A DNA stretch of 51,325 nucleotides from Planctomycetota bacterium (lineage in GTDB: Bacteria; Planctomycetota; Planctomycetia; Isosphaerales; Isosphaeraceae): the NCBI GenBank assembly GCA_028291545.1, contig JAQGHR010000161.1:1-51325 (forward strand), given 5' to 3'. Under the pieces are notes generated by a model. That model saw nothing but the letters and a program-made list of their open reading frames with translations, was not told the origin of the DNA and ran no database searches. Shown piece after piece: positions 34,942 through 42,599 of the stretch (position 1 is its first letter; every line of letters starts with the position of its first letter). A program made the translations under genes and the position numbers.

Positions 34942-34985
34942 AAAGGAAAAGCCCCGACCAAGCGATGACTCGCACAGCGGGGCTT
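34942..34985 (-). terminator. Intrinsic terminator
   Basis: On the minus strand AAGCCCCG (34985-34978) pairs with CGGGGCTT (34956-34949). An inner stem GCGA/TCGC (34962-34965 with 34970-34973) sits in the loop, and CTTTTCCTTT follows the outer stem. An 8-bp GC-rich stem with a following T-run fits a Rho-independent terminator. Confidence 0.6.
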
Positions 34986-35022
34986 CCATAGCCGAGGTCG
35001 ATTGCCCTACGCGAGCACCGAT
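34942..35022 (-). ncRNA. Candidate small RNA or attenuated leader upstream of BON-csrA
   Basis: A promoter at 35057-35029 (minus) predicts a start near 35022. An intrinsic terminator ends near 34942, giving a transcript of about 80 nt with no open frame of note. Read-through would continue into BON-csrA, whose start lies about 120-140 nt further on. It could therefore be a free sRNA, or a leader controlled by termination. A single GGA just before the terminator stem is a possible CsrA site. No known riboswitch class is recognised. Confidence 0.4.
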
Positions 35023-35028
35023 GTCGTG

Positions 35029-35057
35029 ATCATAATCCAAGCGTCGAAGCACGTCAA
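35029..35057 (-). promoter_or_regulatory. Near-consensus sigma70-type promoter reading toward BON-csrA
   Basis: On the minus strand TTGACG (35057-35052), a 17-bp spacer and TATGAT (35034-35029). Each hexamer differs from consensus by one base and the spacing is optimal, which is rare in this GC-rich window. Confidence 0.55.
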
Positions 35058-35128
35058 GCCTCTGAAAGAGAATTATACGCTTGGAGTTCAGAGAGCCATG
35101 AGATTGGTCGCGACCGGTGGCGTATCTC

Positions 35129-35147
35129 CTTGCCCCGAAGGGGCAAG
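35129..35147. repeat. Palindrome CTTGCCCC-GAA-GGGGCAAG
   Basis: An 8-bp perfect stem with a 3-nt loop, similar in design (GCCCC-N3-GGGGC core) to the paired element at 10764-10892. Probably another member of the dispersed palindromic repeat family. Confidence 0.5.
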
Positions 35148-35484
35148 ACACGAGCAAACGGTTCCTCCCCGATCTCCGATCTCACTTTTCGGGCAGCGTT
35201 GAAAATCCTGTGGGCAAGCCAGGCCAGTCCCGCGTACCATCGCACGACAAGTTCGTGAAGGGCGACATCGCCGAGTACGCGAAGCCCAGGTCACCCATCC
35301 GTGTTGAGTGAGGCTTCGACTCTCGATAGGTTCAATCAGTCGACCGAGAGGCACCCCGAGATTGACCCTTGCGGCACGACGCGTACGACCGGCGCAATCG
35401 GCGAATCAGGTACCGATATCGACTGAAGTGGGATTCTCTTCGAGTACGAAACTAGGGGAAGAGCGCGACTCATCGTGGAGCCGC
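35148..35484. other. Intergenic region, no gene seen
   Basis: Short open frames exist on both strands (for example RWYAGLAWLAHRIFNAARK on the minus strand, ending near 35054) but none has a start, ribosome binding site and codon bias together. Nothing else can be supported. Confidence 0.35.
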
Positions 35485-35514
35485 TTGATTAAGTTAAATG
35501 TACGACTGTAGAAT
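35485..35514 (+). promoter_or_regulatory. Candidate promoter of the cyclophilin-PKD gene
   Basis: TTGATT (35485-35490) and TAGAAT (35509-35514) with an 18-bp AT-rich spacer; the expected leader is about 110 nt before ATG 35632. Confidence 0.4.
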
Positions 35515-35631
35515 CTTGCAATCGGTCATTGCAGCACAAGTGACCGGATTCCCGCCAGCCTCGTCGTCTAGGAGGCGGCAGGACCGTCAGTTTAGCAAGG
35601 CGATCGAAGCCGATTTTGAGGCGTTTCACTG

Positions 35632-38289
35632 ATGATTGGACGACCAGGACGGGTCGGACGTCGCGTTCGCACCGCAAGGTTCACGCCACGCGCAGAAAAT
35701 TTAGAGGACCGATGCCTCCTGGCTGGTCCTGTCCTGGACGCGATCGCGCCAGCCTCGGTACCGGCGGGGAAATCGCTCATCATCCCGGTCACAGCTAGCG
35801 ATGCTGACGGAGATTCCCTCACCTACTCCGCGAGCAGCGGGGGAGCCGCGGTGCAGGTGACGCTCCACACCGGAAACCCGTTTCTGAAGATCTCGGCGGC
35901 CGGTTATGGCGACATGATCTTCGAGTTGTTCCAGGACGTCGCGCCGAACGCTGTCAGCAAGATCGTCGGTCTGGTTAACTCAGGCTTCTACAACGGCCTG
36001 ACCTTTCACCGGATCGCGCCGAATTTCGTCATCCAAGGGGGAGACCCCAACGGAAATGGATCCGGCGGGCCCGGCTTTCAATTCGATGACGAATTGAGCC
36101 GCGAGGCCCTATTCAGTGGCGATGGCCAGCTCGCCATGGCAAACTCCGGGCCCGACACGAACGGGTCTCAGTTCTTCGTGACGAACGGTCCCCAGCGGTT
36201 CCTCGACCTTCGTTACACGCTGTTCGGCCAGCTCGTCCGAGGATTCGATGTTGAGCGTGCAATCAATGCCGCACCGAACTCCGGCGCACCGAACAATACG
36301 GCGACGCCACCTGTCACCATTACCAACGCCGCCATCATCCAGAACACCACAGACGCCGTACTCACCCTGGATGCGGGTGCGTCGGGCTCAGCCCCGATCA
36401 CGGTGCAGGTGGACGACGGACATGGAGGGATCGTCTCCCAGACGTTCCAGGCGACGGTCGTCGCGGACACAGTTGACGATCCTCCGTTCCTCGGTCCTGT
36501 CGGGAATCAGTCGACGACCACGAATACGGCGATCACGATCGCTCTGACCTCGATCGACATCCAGAATCGCGCCGTCTCCTACGCGGCCGCGATCACCGAT
36601 AGCGTTAAGAACGCGACATTCTCCGTCTCGGGGAACCTGCTCACGGTCACGCCGAACAAGGACTTCCGGGGCGTCGTTCACCTGATCACCGGCGTCCAGC
36701 GCGCGAATGGGGGAAGTTCCTTCGATTCCCAGAAGTTCACGCTCACCGTCAGCGATCAGGTGCTCTCGTTACAGGCTGTGAATCTGACCGGGGTGGCGGG
36801 CTCGACCCTCGGAGATGGCACGAAGGTCAAGGTCGGTTCATTCAGTCCCTCATTCTCGGCCCCTTCGACGAGTTTCTCGGCGACGATCGATTGGGGTGAC
36901 GGGAAATCCGCGACTTCGGGCACGATTCTGCCGAACGGGAGCGGCGGATTCGACGTTTTCGGCACGAAGGCCTACAGCCGATTCGGTTCGTATCCCGTGA
37001 GCGTGACGGTCCGGGACACTCACGCCGGTGTCAATCAGGTTGCGATCGCCACAGCGACCATCTCGGATGCCCCGCTTGCGGTGTCATCCACTGCACCATC
37101 GATCGCCTCACCCGACGTCTCCGGCGTGCTCGCGACCGTCTCCAGCGGCAACCCCTTCGAACTCCTGGGTGATTTGTCGGCCACGATTGACTGGGGCGAT
37201 GGCTCATCCTCCTCAGGGAATATCATCGCGCAAGGTGGTGGCTTCGCGATCTCAGGCAAGCGGACCTACGCCGTTGCGGGTGATTATTCGGTGAGAGTTA
37301 CGGTATCAACCCGGGGTGGGCAATCCTCGTCGAGCCAGCAAATCGTCGCGGTCCCCAACATCCCACCGGTGTTTCAGGGCGTGCCCTCCTCAATTTCGGT
37401 GAATGAAGGCGGAGCCATCGATTTCCCCGTGGTTGCCTCGACGCCGTTTCTGGGTGAAGTGGTGACGTATCGTCTCGCGGATGGGGCTCCGGCCGGTGCG
37501 ACCATCGACCCGGCGACGGGGCACTTCAGGTGGGTTCCTGCCGTGGCCGCGAGCTACAACCTGGCGATCGTCGCGACGGCGAGCGGTCCCGCGAACAACG
37601 CAACCTCCGTGGCATTTTCGATCGCTGTGATCAATGTACCCCCCGTACTGTCCCTCGGCGAGGACCGGTCGATCCTCGCGGGTGGACTCCTTGAGACTAC
37701 GGGTCGTTTCTCCGACCCAGGCTCAGAGACCTGGTCCGGGACGGTTGACTACGGGGACGGCTCGGGCACGGCTCCGGTGTCTCTGAACGCGGACAAGACC
37801 ATCCCGTTATCCCATCGCTTCCTCACGGCCGGAGACTTCACGGTCACGGTCAAGGTGACGGATTCCAGTGGCGGTTCTGGTTCGTCGGTTTTCCTCGTCC
37901 ATGTGGCCGCACCGCTCGTCGTCATCCAGTCCCCCCCGAAGTTTGTGGGGAAGAAAGGCATCGTGTCGAGCGTGGTCGTGCATTTCAGCGGGCCGATCGA
38001 CAAGGTAAGCGCGATGACCATGAGCAATTATCGCCTGGTGTCGACCGGTCGAGATCGCACATACGGCAGCCGGGGCAGCACGATCACGCTCTTCCGCTCG
38101 GCCTCCTATGATACGACCTCGAACACGGTGACGCTGACACCCCGCGGGAAGCTGTCGCTGAAGAAGACGCTACAGTTTCAGATGAGCGGATTGAAGGACA
38201 CGCGTGGACGCTTGATCGACGCAACACGAAGCGGGAAATCGGGCGGGACTTTCATGGCTCTGGTCGCGAAGAAAGACATCACTGCCTGA
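35632..38289 (+). CDS. Surface protein with cyclophilin-type peptidyl-prolyl isomerase and PKD/Ig-like domains
   Basis: 885 aa. The N-terminus is Arg-rich and carries NLEDRCLLAG (23-32), the planctomycete surface-protein motif also seen in the protein at the left edge. Residues about 85-235 are a cyclophilin domain: FELFQDVAPNAV, FHRIAPNFVIQGGD with the catalytic Arg (about 124-137), and GSQFFVTNG. After it come PKD or Ig-like repeats with DWGDG at about 420 and 520 and DYGDG near 706, a cadherin-like putative Ig module around PPVFQGVPSSISVNEGG, and a C-terminal Big-like domain with VVHFSGPIDKVSA. Likely exported and cell-surface, assisting folding of extracellular proteins, or using the isomerase fold as a binding module. 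It ends 8 bp from the stop of the convergent hydrolase gene. Confidence 0.9.
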   Translation: MIGRPGRVGRRVRTARFTPRAENLEDRCLLAGPVLDAIAPASVPAGKSLIIPVTASDADGDSLTYSASSGGAAVQVTLHTGNPFLKISAAGYGDMIFELFQDVAPNAVSKIVGLVNSGFYNGLTFHRIAPNFVIQGGDPNGNGSGGPGFQFDDELSREALFSGDGQLAMANSGPDTNGSQFFVTNGPQRFLDLRYTLFGQLVRGFDVERAINAAPNSGAPNNTATPPVTITNAAIIQNTTDAVLTLDAGASGSAPITVQVDDGHGGIVSQTFQATVVADTVDDPPFLGPVGNQSTTTNTAITIALTSIDIQNRAVSYAAAITDSVKNATFSVSGNLLTVTPNKDFRGVVHLITGVQRANGGSSFDSQKFTLTVSDQVLSLQAVNLTGVAGSTLGDGTKVKVGSFSPSFSAPSTSFSATIDWGDGKSATSGTILPNGSGGFDVFGTKAYSRFGSYPVSVTVRDTHAGVNQVAIATATISDAPLAVSSTAPSIASPDVSGVLATVSSGNPFELLGDLSATIDWGDGSSSSGNIIAQGGGFAISGKRTYAVAGDYSVRVTVSTRGGQSSSSQQIVAVPNIPPVFQGVPSSISVNEGGAIDFPVVASTPFLGEVVTYRLADGAPAGATIDPATGHFRWVPAVAASYNLAIVATASGPANNATSVAFSIAVINVPPVLSLGEDRSILAGGLLETTGRFSDPGSETWSGTVDYGDGSGTAPVSLNADKTIPLSHRFLTAGDFTVTVKVTDSSGGSGSSVFLVHVAAPLVVIQSPPKFVGKKGIVSSVVVHFSGPIDKVSAMTMSNYRLVSTGRDRTYGSRGSTITLFRSASYDTTSNTVTLTPRGKLSLKKTLQFQMSGLKDTRGRLIDATRSGKSGGTFMALVAKKDITA

Positions 38290-38297
38290 ATGCGTCC

Positions 38298-39770
38298 TCA
38301 CTTGAGCGTTCCCTTCAATTCGGGCTGCCTGGTCGCTTCGAATCCGACATTCTGCCGAGAATCGTAGAGCACATCATCACCGGAAAACCTCAAGCGGAGG
38401 GTGATGGTAAACGGGGTCTCGTAGAAGCAAAGCTTGGCCGCAAACGTGTCGTCCCCGGTCCACGCATAGCTTGCCGACGCCGGTTGCGCGGGGAGCGATC
38501 CCCAGGCCGCTCGACCGTTTTGCCATGAACCGCGACCGCACGTGATGCGTCGCTCCTCTCCGTCGATTCGCGCGATGAGCGTCAGCGCGCCATCTTTTCC
38601 GTCGGGATCGAGCGAGATCGCTTCCAGCTTGCCTGGATTCGCGGGAAACACGAACGTCTTGCCGGACACCTTGGCCGGTGGGCCCGAGCCTTCCTGAGGA
38701 CGCAGGGACAGATTTTTCAGCGTATGCTGGAGCGTCTTGCATGCCTCCTCGTCGGGGGCCTGCAACGACGGCTTCATGGCCGGCAGGAGTTTGTCCCAGA
38801 CCAGGTTCAGGACGGACTGCATGTCTTTCACGCCGCTTGTGATCACGATCACCGCATCCTGTTCGGGCAACACGATGCAGTACTGGCCGAACGCGCCGTC
38901 GCCGCGGTAGGCGCCGTTGCGGCATTGCCAGAACTGGTAGCCGTAGCCCTGATCCCAATCACTTTTCGGATTGCTGCCATTCGAGGTCTGTCGCGAGGTC
39001 GCCTCAGTGACCCACGATTCCGGCAAAAGTTGCTTCCCCTGCCACTTCCCTTTCTGGAGATAGAGCTGACCAAAGCGCGCGATGTCCTCGGAGCGGACAC
39101 TCAGGCCGAAACCCCCGGTCGTGACGCCCTGGGGGCTGTTCTCCCAGGTTGGATGTTCGATGCCCAATGGCGCAAACAGTCGGGGCTTCAGGTAATCGAG
39201 AACGGTCATTCCTGTGACCTTCTGGACGATGGCCGAGAGCATGTAGGTCGCCGAGGTGTTGTAGAGGAAATGGCTCCCGGGCTTGTGCGGGACGGCGTGC
39301 GCGAGAAACGTCCTGCTCCAGGATTGATCCGCCGTTCGTGGGGGTTCGGTCTGATGCCCCGTGGACATGCGGAGCAGGTCGCTGACCCTCATCGCCTTGA
39401 GGTTGTTGCTGGGCGAGGGCGGGGCATCTTCGGGAAAGAATTTCAGCACATCATCGTCAAGGCTCAGTTTTCCCTCGGAGATCGCCAGTCCCACGGCTGT
39501 CGAGGTGAAGCTCTTGCTCAACGAATAGAGGGAATGGGGAGCTTCCGGACCATATGGCGACCACCAGCCCTCCGCGACGACGTGGCCGTGCCGCAGGATC
39601 ATGAGGCTGTTCATCGAGTCGATGGCCTTATCGGCCGTCTCGACGAACGCGAGCAGAGCCGAGGACGAGACCCCCTGTGCCTCGGGGCTGCTTCGCGGTA
39701 GAGAAGTCTCTCCCGCAATGATGGAGGAGCCCCAAGAAACCACCGTCGCGACGGCCAGGAGAAACTTCAT
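38298..39770 (-). CDS. Secreted serine hydrolase (beta-lactamase class C / penicillin-binding-like)
   Basis: 490 aa. ATG 39770 has GAGG at 8 nt; the open frame further upstream is not coding-like. A signal peptide (MKFLLAVATVVSWGSSIIA) precedes the mature protein. The SxxK motif is SLSK (S83, K86), the second motif is in FLYNTSATYML (Tyr as general base), and FGLSVRSEDIARFGQLYLQ and YQFWQCRNGAYRGDGAFGQ are typical of class C-like esterases and D-alanyl peptidases. The C-terminal 110 residues (from about LSLRPQEGSG) form a beta-rich extra domain seen in related planctomycete and Bacteroidetes proteins. Substrate unknown; there is no reason to call it a resistance gene. Confidence 0.9.
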   Translation of the reverse strand: MKFLLAVATVVSWGSSIIAGETSLPRSSPEAQGVSSSALLAFVETADKAIDSMNSLMILRHGHVVAEGWWSPYGPEAPHSLYSLSKSFTSTAVGLAISEGKLSLDDDVLKFFPEDAPPSPSNNLKAMRVSDLLRMSTGHQTEPPRTADQSWSRTFLAHAVPHKPGSHFLYNTSATYMLSAIVQKVTGMTVLDYLKPRLFAPLGIEHPTWENSPQGVTTGGFGLSVRSEDIARFGQLYLQKGKWQGKQLLPESWVTEATSRQTSNGSNPKSDWDQGYGYQFWQCRNGAYRGDGAFGQYCIVLPEQDAVIVITSGVKDMQSVLNLVWDKLLPAMKPSLQAPDEEACKTLQHTLKNLSLRPQEGSGPPAKVSGKTFVFPANPGKLEAISLDPDGKDGALTLIARIDGEERRITCGRGSWQNGRAAWGSLPAQPASASYAWTGDDTFAAKLCFYETPFTITLRLRFSGDDVLYDSRQNVGFEATRQPELKGTLK

Positions 39771-39844
39771 GCAAGTGACCTCTCGAATTCGAGGGGATGA
39801 GGGATTGCCACGAGTGTCGGTGATCTGGATTGACCTCGCGGAGG

Positions 39845-40285
39845 TCACTTCGTCTCTCGCTTCCAGACGGAGAGCCCTACGAATGGCTCGTCCGCCGCAA
39901 ACTTGGTGGGTCGAGCCGCATCCACCTGCATGTACGGGCGGCACACCGTCAGGGTGTCGCCCTTGATCGTGTAGATGCAACGCACGATCCGCTCCTTGCC
40001 GCCGACCATGTCGATCAGATCCAGTTGCTTGGGGTCCGTGGACGGATTGATTTTCAGCTTCGATTTTCTCGCAGCCGCGCCGGTGCTCAGGGACCAGTTG
40101 TCGTCGACGATTGTCAGCCGAAATGACTTGAGGCTCGCGTCGGGGGTCTTCTTGTCGCCGATCTGGATCGATTCGGCACGCCAGGTTCCCTGGAGCTTCT
40201 TGAGCTCATCCCTGGCGCCGTCGCCCTGGTCACCGTTCGGATGCGTGCCGAGGACGAGGACAATCGGCAGTAGAAATAAGTACAT
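39845..40285 (-). CDS. TIGR03067 domain protein
   Basis: 146 aa. ATG 40285 (MYLFLLPIVLVLG) has GGAG 7 nt upstream and encodes a short signal peptide. Then comes the TIGR03067 pattern: ELKKLQGTWRAESIQIGDKK, FRLTIVDDNW, LKINPSTDPKQLDLIDM, YTIKGDTLTVCRP and a C-terminal VWKRE. This small secreted beta-barrel-like domain is multiplied in Planctomycetes and has no known function. It lies 74 nt upstream of the serine hydrolase gene on the same strand and may share its transcript. Confidence 0.88.
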   Translation of the reverse strand: MYLFLLPIVLVLGTHPNGDQGDGARDELKKLQGTWRAESIQIGDKKTPDASLKSFRLTIVDDNWSLSTGAAARKSKLKINPSTDPKQLDLIDMVGGKERIVRCIYTIKGDTLTVCRPYMQVDAARPTKFAADEPFVGLSVWKRETK

Positions 40286-40511
40286 CGATTCTCTCCTTGA
40301 TCGAGCGCGCCGAGGCCTGACCGGACGCAAGTATGAGGCGGATCATCCTCGATCCACTGTCAAGGTGCAATTGCTCAGAGGCGGCGCGTCTCGGTTCGAA
40401 AGTTGCCAGGCGCGTCCCGCTTGTTCGTGCGTCCTCGCTGCCTTATGCTCCACGGACTTGGTCCGCGGCCGAATACGGGTATCCCACCGGCACTTGAGGA
40501 GTAGACGTAGC

Positions 40512-41831
40512 ATGAAACGTCGAGACTTTTTGCAGGCTGTCGGCGGAGCTGCCTTCGCCTTCCACATCGTCCCCCGTCATGTGCTCGGGAGGGGATTCAC
40601 CCCTCCGAGCGAGAAGCTCAACATCGCGGGCATCGGCATCGGCGGGCAGGGCGGCGGCGTGATTCGGGAGATGGCCGGTGAGAACATCGTCGCGTTGTGC
40701 GACGTCGACTGGAAGAAGGCGTCGGGCACCTTCAAGGCGTTCCCGAAGGCCGAACAATATCGCGATTATCGTGTTCTACTCGACAAGCGGCGCGACATCG
40801 ACGCCGTGATGATTGCGACGCCCGATCACATGCACGCACCGATCACCGTCGCGGCCCTCCGCGCAGGGAAGCATGTGTACGTCGAGAAACCCATGGCCCA
40901 CTCGATCGAGGAGGCCCGCGTGATGACGCGAGTCGCCAAGGAGACGGGCCTGGTGACCCAGATGGGCAACAACGGGCATGCGGGGGACGGATTGCGACTG
41001 ACCCGAGAGTGGCTCCAGGCCGGGGCGATCGGGCCGGTCCGCGAGATCCATTCCTGGTCGGATCGACCGGGGAAATGGTGGGCTCAGAACCACGATCGGC
41101 CGACGGAGATGCCACCCGTCCCGCCCGATCTGGACTGGAACCTCTGGATTGGTGCCGCACCCATGCGGCCCTACAACAAGCTCTATCATCCGCATGACTG
41201 GCGGGGATGGTTCGACTTTGGAACCGGGGCGCTCGGCGACATGGCCATCCATAACATGGACCCCGCGTTCTATGCCCTCGACCTCGGTGCGCCGACCGCC
41301 GTCGAGGCGAAAACCAGCGACCTGAAGCCGGAGTCGTATCCCTTATGGACCGTGCTCCGCTACGAGTTCGCCGCCCGGGGAGATCGGCCGGCGGTGACGC
41401 TTACCTGGTACGACGGCGGGAAAATGCCGCCGAAACCCAAGGATCTCGCGGCCGACGCCACGCTGGCCGATAACGGGATCTACTTTGTTGGCGACAAAGG
41501 CACGATGATCTGCGGCGGCTGGTCCGGCCCACCGACCCTGCATCCCGAGAGCCTTCGCAAGGAATTCCAGCCACCAGCGCCGACGATCGCCCGGTCGATC
41601 GGACATCGCCCCGAGTGGATCAAGGCGTGCAAGGATCGCAAGCCGGAGGACGCCAGGGCGGGCTTCGACTATTCCGGTCCATTCACTGAGGCGCTCCTGG
41701 TGGGCAACCTGGCGCTAAGGCTTCAGAAGCGGATCGAGTGGGACGCGGCCGGGATGAAAGCCTCGAACGCCTCCGAGGCCGACGCCCTGATCCACAAGCA
41801 TTACCGAGCGGGTTTTGGCATCGGGATCTGA
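40512..41831 (+). CDS. Gfo/Idh/MocA family oxidoreductase, Tat-exported
   Basis: 439 aa. ATG 40512 follows GAGGAG at 10 nt. The N-terminus KRRDFLQAVGGAAFAF is a twin-arginine signal. The NAD(P)-binding Rossmann motif is IAGIGIGGQGGG (38-49), CDVDW ends the second strand, and the conserved EKP is at 125-127, followed by a C-terminal alpha/beta domain (WNLWIGAAP, YHPHDWRGWFDFGTGALGDMAIH). Such secreted members are expanded in planctomycetes and thought to oxidise or rearrange sugars from algal polysaccharides; the substrate here is unknown. Monocistronic, with a hairpin just after the stop. Confidence 0.92.
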   Translation: MKRRDFLQAVGGAAFAFHIVPRHVLGRGFTPPSEKLNIAGIGIGGQGGGVIREMAGENIVALCDVDWKKASGTFKAFPKAEQYRDYRVLLDKRRDIDAVMIATPDHMHAPITVAALRAGKHVYVEKPMAHSIEEARVMTRVAKETGLVTQMGNNGHAGDGLRLTREWLQAGAIGPVREIHSWSDRPGKWWAQNHDRPTEMPPVPPDLDWNLWIGAAPMRPYNKLYHPHDWRGWFDFGTGALGDMAIHNMDPAFYALDLGAPTAVEAKTSDLKPESYPLWTVLRYEFAARGDRPAVTLTWYDGGKMPPKPKDLAADATLADNGIYFVGDKGTMICGGWSGPPTLHPESLRKEFQPPAPTIARSIGHRPEWIKACKDRKPEDARAGFDYSGPFTEALLVGNLALRLQKRIEWDAAGMKASNASEADALIHKHYRAGFGIGI

Positions 41832-41848
41832 CCGACTACGCCCGCGAG

Positions 41849-41876
41849 GGTGCCGTCCCAATTTTGAGACGGCACC
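41849..41876. terminator. Hairpin between convergent genes
   Basis: GGTGCCGTC (41849-41857) pairs perfectly with GACGGCACC (41868-41876) around a 10-nt loop. It lies between two convergent stops, so it probably terminates both transcripts. T-runs on either side are poor (TTACCTTACC on plus). Confidence 0.6.
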
Positions 41877-41889
41877 TTACCTTACCTCC

Positions 41890-42429
41890 TCAGGACAACC
41901 GATCGATCCATTCCGACGACGGCAGCACTTCGCTGAGGAGTTGCGCCTGGGCACAGAGAATCGACCGCTGAAGCTCCTCGGCCGTCACGTGACCGGCCGA
42001 GTTCGACAGAGGAAGCGTGCCGGTGGCGTCACTGAGGAACTCGGCCTTGAATCCCCTGTGGACGGCTTGCCGGGCGGTTGTATCGCAACACATATGCGTC
42101 ATGTAGCCGGCGATCGTCACCGTGGTGATGCCGCGTTTCCGGAGCCAGTCCTCAAGTTGTGTGTTTGTGAACGCGCCCGGCAGGGTCTTTTCGACCAGCA
42201 TGTCCCTCGGACGTCCTGCCACCTCGGGGTGAAGCTCCCATTCGTGGCTGCCCCTGCGAAAAATCGGCATCTCGGTGGCATGATGCTGGATGACGACCGT
42301 GGGTATGCGACCCTCGGCGGCGTCCATGACCCGCAAAATCGTCTGGAGGTGGCCGACCGGATGAGTGATCGGCAGGGCGCCGGTGAAGTATTCGTTTTGA
42401 ACGTCGATCACGAGAAGTGCCCGGCTCAT
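41890..42429 (-). CDS. Isochorismatase-like cysteine hydrolase
   Basis: 179 aa. ATG 42429 has GGAGG 5 nt upstream; the longer frame to 42570 is not used. The catalytic triad of the family is visible: D9 in VIDVQNEYF, K81 in VEKTLPGAF and C114 in GYMTHMCCDTTAR, the last with the cis-peptide segment typical of nicotinamidase/isochorismatase relatives. Ends in a conserved hydrophobic helix (AEELQRSILCAQAQLLSEVL). Cytoplasmic and single-domain. It may act on an amide or carbamoyl compound; substrate unresolved. Confidence 0.92.
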   Translation of the reverse strand: MSRALLVIDVQNEYFTGALPITHPVGHLQTILRVMDAAEGRIPTVVIQHHATEMPIFRRGSHEWELHPEVAGRPRDMLVEKTLPGAFTNTQLEDWLRKRGITTVTIAGYMTHMCCDTTARQAVHRGFKAEFLSDATGTLPLSNSAGHVTAEELQRSILCAQAQLLSEVLPSSEWIDRLS

Positions 42430-42599
42430 GATGTCCTCCGTCGTCCGTCCGTCAGAGGCAAGCTTCCGTCTCCTGGAAGCGTAAACTCTTCGAATTGTAC
42501 AATCAACTCGGTGCGAGTGGTCTGCCGAGTACAAGAAGAGCGAGAGCCCGCTCGGATTCGACTCGCACAAACGATACGCCCGAAGGGGTTTTCTTGCTG

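Noticed and set aside
38298..39770. Beta-lactamase resistance gene
   Set aside because: SxxK and Tyr motifs fit the broad serine-hydrolase family; the extra C-terminal domain and lack of a clear KTG context argue for an esterase or peptidase.
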